Below, one piece after another: positions 51,391 to 64,000 of a DNA stretch of 64,000 nt. The position numbers were made by a program, and so were the translations under genes. The notes beneath the pieces were generated by a model. The model was given only the letters and a program-made list of their open reading frames with translations. It had not been told where the DNA came from and did not search any database. The stretch is taken from assembly GCA_023101725.1 (NCBI GenBank), contig JALJCO010012924.1, forward strand, positions 186,001 to 250,000, written 5' to 3'. Numbering within the stretch: position 1 is the first letter of the stretch; each line of letters starts with the position of its first letter. This DNA comes from Atherinomorus stipes. Taxonomy: Eukaryota > Chordata > Actinopteri > Atheriniformes > Atherinidae.

Positions 51391-53359
51391 GGGGATGAAT
51401 TAAACTTGTTGCTGCTTTTAAGAGTTTTTAACAAAAATCAGAAGATTGTTATGTTTGCTTTGTTAGACCAGTATTACACGTTTTCATTTGCAATTATATC
51501 AAATTAAGAAAAAAGGAAACAATCATTGCTTAGAAACTATAACTGGTGATGTGTAAATGGATCAATCAGTCTGCCATTGCATGTCTTTTGTTCCAGGTTC
51601 TATGTTGGAATAAATAACAGAAATAAAAACAATAAGGAAGTAGCTCTTCCTTTTATCCTTGGCTGTTCTGTCATCATGTTACACTTGCTCTACATCTGTT
51701 AAAGTAAATGCAGTGATAAGAAGAGGGTCTTTACTGACAGCTGACTGTCATAGGAAATTATATTTGTCACCTTCTCTCCCCATCACTGCACTGTGCATGT
51801 CATAATGATTATCCATTCATCCATTCACAGTTTCATATTTCCATGTTTCCTTTTTCATGATCCGCCTTTATGAGTCTCTCAGTTTCTCTTCGTCTTCTCT
51901 AAATGTTTATTTCCAGTCAGTATAAAACGTCTGAGTGCACTTTCAAAGCATCTGACTGTATATCTGCATCATCTCGGCTGCAGCCAGATCTTGTAAGGCC
52001 AAAAGTGCCGCAGTGGCCCAGTAATTACATCCAGAACAAGAAGAAAGAGGCAGAAAGAGCTTTAGAGTGAGCTACATGTGAGAGATGCTGTGGTGAAGCC
52101 AAAGAGACAGGAGTTGGCTGGAGAGTGGAGTTTGAAATTAACATTTGCCGCAGAGTAAATGGTAGCGTTACTGGATGTGGATGTGGAGCAACAATAGCTG
52201 CCAATAGCGTGACTTAGTTGTGTTTCTACTGTGTTTTGATGAGGTTGTTTAAAAGAAGTGCAGGTTGTGGTGTTAGAAAATTAAACCTGTAACAATGAGC
52301 GTGAATGATAACCATGAGAGGACATGTTGCTGCGTGTTTCTGTGATCAGCTTCTTATATTTTCTACCCCTCCTCTCTTTTGGCAGCGTGGCTGATCTGCT
52401 GCGACTCTGTGCTCCATCACCATGACAGCCAGACCTGACAGCTGATGGAGTTTGTTTAGCCCGTTATTTATGTTCCTCCATCCGCTATCTCTCTGCTCTC
52501 AGTGAAGTTTCTCAATTAATTTCTCACAACTCTCATCAAGATGCTGCATTTCCTCCCGGCACTCTTGCTTAAATTCAGACGAATGAGTCTTCTCTACGCT
52601 GATTTTCCAGCGATCATCTGGCAGAGCAGCATCGCCAGCGGCGTTTTTTCCCCTTCTTATCTTATTGGGGAGCTGATTTAAAGCAGATTTTTGGAGGAAT
52701 GACTAGAATGCTGAGGGAAGCTGTTCAGTAAGCAGCTGCTTGGGTCAAATCTGAGACGACGGAGGAAGGAGGATATAATAAAAATGGTTGACAGAGATTT
52801 AGCATTTAAAGGATGGACAGAGTTACATGTGGAGGGTGCAGCAAAGAGTTAAACACGTCTCCTGGTTGATTGATTTCAACATTAACAGGAGCAGTAATTT
52901 CAACATGATTGGAGGCGTCACCCTAGATATTAATTTACTCAGATAAATTACTGTTGGACTAAACTCCATTTTTTTAATGCTCAGGCGATAGAAGCTGTTT
53001 TCAGATGGATTATTTGATTCACAGATGTGGAAGGATTATTATTGAGGGTTCAGCCGTTTTTGTGGGACATCTCCGTCGAGGGATGCAGAGCTGCAGTTTT
53101 TAACTTCAGCTAAATGTGACTTAAACACAGTCTTTGCTGAAATTTATCTTCCCTTGTGTTTGCAGCCCAAAAAAGAACTAAGTAATTGTCTCAGTTAGGT
53201 AAAATAAAATGTTCTATTCTGCATTTATATGCTGGAATAAGGTTATCAGAGCTGCTGCTGTGAGCCTTGTTGACAATGTTATCCACCCGTAACTGTTTTT
53301 TTTTCTTTTTAAATCTGTACATCCCTAGGATGACTCACTCTGATTTGCTTTCTCTTAAC

Positions 53360-53960
53360 CAAAGTAGGGATGGGCAATACCTAAATTTTTCATATCAACA
53401 CTATAAATTATGGTGCTTTTTTATCAATACCGGTACTTTTGGTCTCTTTAAAGAAAACTACATGATTGTACAGTTTCCATTAATATCTTAAATGCAAGTG
53501 CAATATCAAATCTAAGTAAAACTTGAGAACATAAGTACTAGAAAAAATGCTTTAAATTACATTGATGAAGAAATTAAACAATAATTAGAGTAAAAACTTC
53601 TTTTAATTATCAGAACTTAAGTACAGGTTAAGATTATTTAAATTTATTCAGTGGAAAATGTTCAAATATAAAATATAATAGTAATAATGTGCAATAACGT
53701 GCATTAAATCATCAAAAGATACCAAAACATCATCATCATCATCACAAATATGACATCTGATAGGCTACCTTCATCATGTGATACAGAAGATAGAATCTGG
53801 CTGCTTCCACACATCATTCCATCGCCTAAAACTCTTAGAAGTGAAAACAAATGATGTGTTTTGTATCTGTGCAGTGGTATCGCAATACTCAAAAAAAGTA
53901 TGGATTCCGATATTTTGTCTGGCTGGTATCGGAGTATTGACTCCAGGGTTTACACAGTGT
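53360..53960. mobile_element. Worn MITE region
   Basis: Starts near TAGGGATGGGCAATACCTAA, with CAATACCGGTACTTTTGG and later GGTATCGGAGTATTGACTCC. These are typical pieces of a fish MITE; limits are approximate. Confidence 0.5.
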
Positions 53961-55510
53961 TGCTTATTGATTCCCCATCTAAAGTCAGTGTGCTAACATG
54001 TCCCATCATTTATCACAAAGGAACACTGCGACTTTATATGATGTTGCAATCTGCCTTCGTGTTGAAGAAAGAGGAGCAGCGTAAAAGAAAAAAACTTAGA
54101 ATTACTATATTTACATGGGTCGATGATTTTCTACCCCTGTCATTATCATTATTGCCTTACAGCCTCTTGTTTTAGGTGTGATGGAGTTGAATGCCTCAAT
54201 CCTTGCCTTAGTTATCCAGGAAGTTTCATATTTTCTGAAAAATGTGGCTTTTAATCTGTGTTGCACCTTCTTGATGCAACTGGAGGACAAGTTTTGTGCA
54301 CAGTAGAGATTACAGCTGTAACATTTTGCAATTGCTTAAACATCCCAGTGGGTCTCAGGCAGGACCAAAGGGGCAGGATGCTTCAGCTGTTCCTGCAGGA
54401 TTGCAGAAATGCAAGAGGGTTAAAGTATCTGCATCTACTGTGAGTTGATGATTATTATAAATAATACGCAAATGTTTATTTCCCGAGTGTACTGACTCAG
54501 TGGGAGGCCAGATCATTAAAACACTGTCTTAACTGGAAGCCTTTTGTTGAAAACTTGCATACAGCTGCAGTCACCAGCAAATCATCTTCGTGCATGCTGC
54601 TGGTCTCCATGCGGCTGCAGGAAGGATTTTCCTTCTTATTCAACCTCGGAGCCCCTCAGATAGCAGCAGTGAAGTTTCTGTTTCCTAGCAACCCCTCAGC
54701 CCAATACCTCCATTTATTTCACACTGTTGCAAAGAGGCTGAGGACATCAGCAGTGTCAGCGACAAAGGGGAATCTCCTGCGTTATATCTATCAAGTTTCC
54801 ATCTTTACAGATTGTAACCAGCAACAAAATAGTGTTTTTTGTAATAACATGCAAGTTTTCTGAGGAAAAAGATCAATAAGGGTGTGCAGAAAACCCAAAG
54901 CCTCTAAATGTCACGATTCTTGTGTATTTTAGAGTTAAACCCTGTAACTCTGAGAGACTTTTTAGCGCGTTTCATCTCATCCCTGATGTAACTGGATGAG
55001 TGTTCTCACAGCATGTGTGTGAAAAAAGATCACTTTCCTTCCGTCAACGTCAATAACAGGATCTGCTGCCGATGTTCCTTCAGCCTCCTCTTCCTCCTTC
55101 ACTCTGTGTCTCATGAGAAAAAATACTCAATCAATCACCTGGACAATCCTGCCGCTAATCTCATTATTGGTATTCCTCCTGCTCGTCTCATTCAGCTGCT
55201 CCTCATCCATTAACAGCTTTGTTTAATCTGTTTTTGTGGCCTCCTCCCCTCCTCCTCCTCCACTTGTTTCTTACTCAGTGTTGCTTCTGTTTTTTTAACC
55301 AAACTTTCTGTTTTGCTTCTTTTCCGTCCAAGTTCTTCTTTTTCATCCTATTGCAGTCTTTCACTCTCCATCTCTCCTGTTCTACCCACTTCCACTCTGT
55401 TAAACACTCTTTCATTTCATTCATGTCGTTAGAGGAGAAGGGAACTGATCAGCAGCTGATTATCTTCTGTTTTATAAAAGTTCATCCCCTGGTGTTTTAT
55501 TTTTATATAA

Positions 55511-55663
<153 letters not shown>

Positions 55664-55693
55664 TGAAATGATGAAGAGTAGCAGTATTTCTTC

Positions 55694-55697
<4 letters not shown>

Positions 55698-55734
<37 letters not shown>

Positions 55735-55742
55735 TATATATT
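55698..55742. repeat. AT microsatellite
   Basis: Nearly unbroken AT repeat just inside intron 4. Confidence 0.95.
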
Positions 55743-56470
55743 GTGACAATATTTAGAGTGACATGTGAATTAACAATGAAAAACATTTACAATAGAAATG
55801 CAGATAGAAGTGATGTTTAAAAAGAAGGGAAATAGGAAAAATGAATATAACAAAAAGAAAAGAGAGAAAGAAAGGTTGGATTTTTAGATCTGAGTAGGAT
55901 CTAGCAACTTCCAAAAACAAGGTTTACACATAATCATGTCTGATATATGGGTGAAAATGTATGTAGATACGGAGAAGGAAAGTACAAAAAAAAGAGAGGA
56001 AAAAATTGAGAGATAAAATTAACTGATGTTTGCATATAAATAGTATATAAGTACTGTAGTAGCAATGGTAATAATCATAATAACAATGGTAGGGATAGCA
56101 TAATCCATACAGTGGAATATGAGGTAATATTTATATACTCGTGTTGGAGGCGGTAGCAGTAGTAACAATGTAATAGTAATATCAGTAGTTGTAATAATAA
56201 TTGTAATAATGATACTTATTGTCAATAATAATAGTAATAATGATGATATTAATGGAGGTAATGATAATAACCATCCCCTGACATTAGATGAGCAGTATAA
56301 GCAGTATTTCAACCATTTTTTTCTGGTATTTGTGTAGCTTTAGTGACCAGTATTAGTACTCTTGTCATATTACTCAAGAATTCATCCATAAATTCACAAG
56401 AAAATGTCAAAATGGCTCATGTCCCAGTAGTTTCAGGGTATTTTTTTGGCTGCAAATATAACACTAATGA

Positions 56471-56826
56471 ATAGGGGAGGGTAAAAATATAGATATGCAA
56501 TTGAAAATCAATTCGGCAAATCCTCTGAATCGATTCAAGGGCGCGATGCATGTTATTTACCTTGTATAGATGGAGGCCACGTTAGATCACACAACACCAA
56601 AATGGCAGCTTTTTTTTTTTTTTCATTTAGATGTTTTCCAAAAATATGAGGTGACATACAACATACGCTCAAATGGGCATCAAAATAAATATTTATAAGT
56701 TTGTACTTCTGAGTCAATATTGAAGCATTTAAATCAATATTGAACTGAATCTGTATCTAATCGAATTGCACCCCAAAGAATCGACACTGAATTGAATCGT
56801 GAGGTTTTTAACAATACCCAGCCCTA
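56471..56826. mobile_element. MITE with TAGGG ends
   Basis: TAGGGGAGGGTAAAAATATA on the left and AATACCCAGCCCTA on the right are imperfect inverted repeats. The interior contains CTGAATCGATTCAAGG and related AATCGA strings. Confidence 0.65.
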
Positions 56827-57078
56827 CGAATGAAATTAGGGTTAATTTAAACGTTCAGGCATTTTTGACAGATGCTGCAAAACAATTTTACTAGATCAGC
56901 ATTTTTCTCCATGCCACAATAATGTGAGTTTAGTGATTAAGTGATGGTGGTAGGATGAGCTAAAATCATCTGGGGTGCCATGATGATGTGCCAGGTGGAG
57001 GAGACTCGGGGTGGTTCCATCTCAGGGTGTCAGCTTTAGATGGTACCTGGAAAAAGACAGGTAATAGGGAGGAAAAAT

Positions 57079-57109
<31 letters not shown>
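57079..57109. repeat. Uninterrupted G31 run
   Basis: 31 consecutive G on the plus strand in TRIM9 intron 4. Confidence 0.97.
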
Positions 57110-57110
<1 letters not shown>

Positions 57111-57649
57111 AAAGGGTGAACAGAGGGAGAGTAAATGAAGAAATGAGAGCGAGGGAAGAGGGAAGTGGGGGAGGGATGGGAAGGATAAATGAATTGAATT
57201 AGGAGGACAGGATAGAAGGCTGAATGGATGATAACAAGAATGCTATGCTAACCTGTAAACTTCTCTAGCTGTGTTTTCTTGTGATGCTCCTTGTACAAAA
57301 AGCTGTGCCTGTGCTTGTTACCTGTAGGGGAATACCATCATACTGTAGGTGTGTGCAGTCCTGCATGAATAAATTTCATTTACTCACAGGTCTCATTTAA
57401 CAAGGTGCGATTTTTTTCACGCTTTAAGGAAAAATATTCATGAGGATGAATATAGTTTTGCTGTTTATTTTCATCATGCTTTCTTTGAAGTCTCTGAAAT
57501 TTCATGATAACTCACTTTGAAGTGTCCAGGAAAAGGAAACCGCTCTTCTTAAACTAGATATACAAATATATGGTGCTGAATACTGATGGTATAGGAAACT
57601 GTTGACATGTAATTGGAGATGTTCTCGCTGAAAATGGTCTGTTGTATAG

Positions 57650-57961
<312 letters not shown>

Positions 57962-58351
57962 TGATGATGTTCACGAGTGCGTCGCAGTTTCTTCACTGGG
58001 CACTGATGCTCTGATCTGTAAAGACTTGTTCTTTTTCTGTGACAGCAGTCCCCTGGGTTTAGATGCTGCTCATTCCTGCATATGTCCTGTTTCGCATTTA
58101 CTAAAACCAAGACTAAAAAAACTCAAAATGTGCACCTGCTTCACACTGTGGCTCTGCTGGATGAGTACTTGATAAAACAATCTGAAAATAATTGAAAAAA
58201 GTCATAAATATTTGGTTTGTTTGTGTTCATGAATGAAACGCTACAGATTAATGAGTTATGGTTTCATAACAACCGAACATCTTTGTGCAGTGCAGAGTCA
58301 TATCCAGTTTGTGTGTGTGTGAATGTATTTTCATATCTCAGCTGGCTGTAA

Positions 58352-61130
<2,779 letters not shown>

Positions 61131-61204
61131 TAACCCTCTACAGCTTACCCCCCTGTCAAAAAATGATCTTTCTTCTATCATAAGACTTTGTTTCAGCCAA
61201 TATA

Positions 61205-61240
61205 TATATATACACTGCCCGGCAAAAAAAAAGGCGAAAG
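61205..61240 (+). mobile_element. Tc1-type terminus
   Basis: TATACACTGCCCGGCAAAAA is the start of a known fish Tc1-type inverted repeat. What follows is low-complexity and cannot be aligned to the element by eye. Confidence 0.5.
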
Positions 61241-61919
61241 AAAAAAAGGGTAAAAATTAACAATTTGTTGGACCGCCTTTAGGTTAATTGGGGGGAAATT
61301 GGGGTTTAAAGGATATTGAAAAAAGACAAAATTATTTAATTGTATAAATAATTTTCAAAAAAAAAATGAAGAAAGAAGAGGAGAATAAAACAACAAAAAA
61401 AATAAGGGGGGTTGGGAGAAAATCGGGGGGGACAATGAAGAAGAAGAAGGATGATGAATGATCCATAATCAATATACAAAATGGAAAAATAAAATGGGGG
61501 ACATAAAAAGAAGATAAGGGTAAAAGAAAATATGAAGGAATAAGGTGGTAATTAGTATATTAAGTATAGGTATCAATATGGATCACAGAGATTTAAAAGG
61601 AGAGAGAGCAGCAACAGCAACGCTCACAATGAAGAGTAGGAAGAAGCTGCATACATCAATTGAATTTTCGGCACATTCCTTCAGAAGAAGATGGAAGAAA
61701 CGATCCATAAATATTAATGTATATGTGAAGAATTAAGTATTTATTTTAGGATTTTTTACTTATAAATGAAATCAATAATAAAAAAATAAAATAAAAAAGA
61801 GATGTTCTATGATCTTAAAAGAGAGAAATAAAAGGGGGGGGGAAAAATAATGAGAAGAAAGAGATAAAAAGAAAATGGGGAGTATATTTTATTATAAAGG
61901 GGGATTTTTTGGGGGGGTA

Positions 61920-61921
<2 letters not shown>

Positions 61922-61986
<65 letters not shown>
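61922..61986. repeat. AT microsatellite
   Basis: About 32 AT units. Confidence 0.97.
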
Positions 61987-61990
<4 letters not shown>

Positions 61991-63137
61991 ATATTTATTT
62001 GTAAAACAAGGTTTTGAGCAAAGTTTTTACCATAAAGTGGTGCAAAAGGCAATTAAAGGGTTACAACATTAAAGGGTAAAGGGGGGAAAAATGCATTGGT
62101 CCTGAACAGTGAATCAGTATTTAGGATTAAAAGTGAACAAGACTCCAAAGTTTTGACCCAGAAAGGGCCAAGACTCAAATTAGTGCTGGCAGAAAAACAG
62201 ACTGACCTGAACTCAGCTGGATTAGCTACCCTCATATTAAGCAATTAAGCAAGCAAACTTTGTTTTCAGTATGTTGCAGTTTTAAATTAGAGCTACATAA
62301 TGAATTGCCCTGGCTAATGTAAAAGCCACTGTTAGCCTGAGAATAACAAACTGCACTGCCTTTGTTGCATAATTTATCCACCAGAGAGCACAAACAATTA
62401 CCATAGTCTGGAAATAAATATGGACGTTGAGTCACCATTTCCCCCCCACAGGACAGAACCAAAGCCAGAATATCTTCAAAGACTGTACTTGCTCGTTTAC
62501 AGATGGACTCAGAGAGAGGCAGGAGTGATCAGAAGTAAGAAAGTGAGTGAAGCTAACCTAGCATGCTAAAGCGGCCAAAGTGTAGGTGAAAAAGAGAGAT
62601 AAAACTGAAAACTGAAAAAATAAGTTAAATAATGTGTAAAGAGCAAGTTAAAGCCACGATAAAGAGGGGTAACCTACAGTATACTAAAAAGAAAATTAAA
62701 CACATTTAGCCAGCAAATTTAACATAATTGTGTTGTTACATGGATTATGGCCTCTGCTATTTCCACTTTTTAAAATTATTAAATTCACAAATATGTTACT
62801 AAATACTCTATTAAGATTAATCATTACTGTGCTGGCTGCTAAGGAGGAGTGTGTTTTGACACAACAACTGGAGATATAATTTGTGCCATCACAAATTAGA
62901 GTCTTGGCTTATCTGCTTTTGGGGGGCAACATGTTCATTTTATAGCATGCAAATCCGGCATATCCAGGAAAAATAAGTAAGTGCTGTGAGACTAAAGTCT
63001 TGTATCTATAGTCAGTGATTTTTTTTTAATAATTATGAGGAAAAGACCAACTTTCATTGTTACACAAAATATAAGATTGATGAGTCTCAGAGGAAGTTGA
63101 AAGATGATGATAATCTTGAGGTTTTCATATTTCTTCA

Positions 63138-63233
63138 GATATATATCTATCTATATATAGATATATAGATCTATATATAGATCTATATATCTATCTATCT
63201 ATATATATAGATATATAGATAGATAGATATATT
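63138..63233. repeat. Palindromic ATCT/AGAT repeat
   Basis: Mixed ATATCT and AGATAT units on both strands, largely self-complementary. Confidence 0.9.
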
Positions 63234-63876
63234 ATAGTTGTTAAATTCTGAGAATAACATAAATGGTACAAGAGTTTAGTCCAACAGCTGCATCAGGACA
63301 TGAATTCTGTTTAAGGGTGCGTTTGTGTTTTTAAATAGGGGACATCCAGCAGCAGCTGGTCTGTATATAATCCACTCATGAGCTTGCTTTCCCATTTGTT
63401 AAATGCTGCTCTGCATAGATAGGGAAGCTTGTCATCCAGCAGTGGACCTAAAAGGCCCAGACAGCCTCCCAACCTGCCACAGAGGGCACTCAGCATCTGT
63501 CAGGGTTGTACAAAGTGATCTAACCTCGCAGATGCTTTCAGCTTTTTTGCAGCCTTCACCTTGACTGGACTGCTCTTTGATTTAGTCAGTTTTGCTTCTC
63601 AGCCTGAACAAACCTTTTTCTTGTTTTCATCATTCTTTTCCAGACTTGGATGTTTTGTTTCCAGGTGCTTGTTTGTTTTATTTTTGGAGGATTGCCTCTG
63701 GTCTTTTGGCCACAGAGGTGAACCAGCTTCCCTGATCAAATCTGCTTTTTACCCTCTCCACCTTCCCTCCTGACCCCTCCACACTGTCTGCTCCACTGCT
63801 TCGCTTCGCTCTTTTCCCCTCCTTTCTTTCCCCTCTTCCACTCCTCTTCTACTCCCCCTTTCATTTCACATTTCAG

Positions 63877-63915
63877 CTGGACTCCCTCCATGCGATATTC
63901 AGTCTATAGGCACAG
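63877..63915 (+). CDS. trim9: TRIM9 candidate 39-bp cassette exon
   Basis: A 39-bp stretch bounded by CATTTCAG and GTATGG. After the A left by exon 7 it reads TGLPPCDIQSIGT and leaves one G, so it is symmetric (phase 1-1) and adds exactly 13 residues between the FN3 and SPRY domains. That G followed by TG in the next exon would give the valine expected at the start of VAWFAF. A pyrimidine-rich tract of more than 70 bases precedes it. Skipping would also keep the frame. I infer a regulated cassette; I do not recall this peptide from a mammalian TRIM9 isoform, so it is less certain than the other exons. Confidence 0.65.
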
Positions 63916-64000
63916 GTATGGACGGCTCTCATTGCACCCAGTTCCACACTAATCCCCCTCCTTCAGGCCACCGCCTGTTTCATCAGTGAAGTCGTCACAC

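Noticed and set aside
63966..64000. A further TRIM9 exon after CCTTCAG at the right edge
   Set aside because: In the phase required after exon 7 or the cassette exon it soon meets a stop, and it does not resemble the SPRY start.

Overview
This is a stretch of teleost fish chromosome, most likely a percomorph. The evidence is a split vertebrate gene with GT-AG introns, long AT-rich intergenic DNA, abundant microsatellites, several fish-type Tc1/mariner relics, tRNA-derived SINEs, and short non-autonomous elements flanked by TTAA or TA. There is no prokaryotic or viral gene content. I found no previously undescribed multi-gene system. The interest lies in one neuronal gene, its possible alternative exons, and a legible record of nested transposons.

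The only gene I can support is TRIM9, a brain-enriched tripartite-motif (RING, B-box, coiled-coil) E3 ubiquitin ligase, on the plus strand. Exon 1 (29615-30451) encodes the split RING, both B-boxes and a DSGYGS motif. Exons 2-4 (43587-43682, 44662-44784, 55541-55651) encode the coiled coil. Exon 5 (57728-57881) encodes the COS-box region, and exons 6-7 (58380-58525, 60939-61077) the fibronectin type III domain. Together they give 535 complete codons in one continuous frame. A further 39-bp exon candidate (63877-63915) fits the reading phase and looks like a cassette. The SPRY domain exons lie beyond the right edge, so the gene is incomplete here. A GC-rich promoter region with three CCAAT-type boxes precedes exon 1.

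Positions 1-29300 are intergenic as far as I can see: no convincing coding exons, but several mobile-element relics. These include a Tc1 element (about 11420-12840) interrupted by a long fold-back element with TTAA duplication (12126-12783), and a second Tc1 relic (22283-23035) split by very low-complexity sequence. Introns 1 and 3 (13.1 and 10.8 kb) carry more nested elements, including a 678-bp terminal-inverted-repeat element with an 11-bp target duplication (33462-34139) and a MITE inside a MITE (46952-47844).

Three stretches (about 14560-14940, 22391-22801 and 61215-61920) are so rich in homopolymers that assembly error is the first explanation to test.
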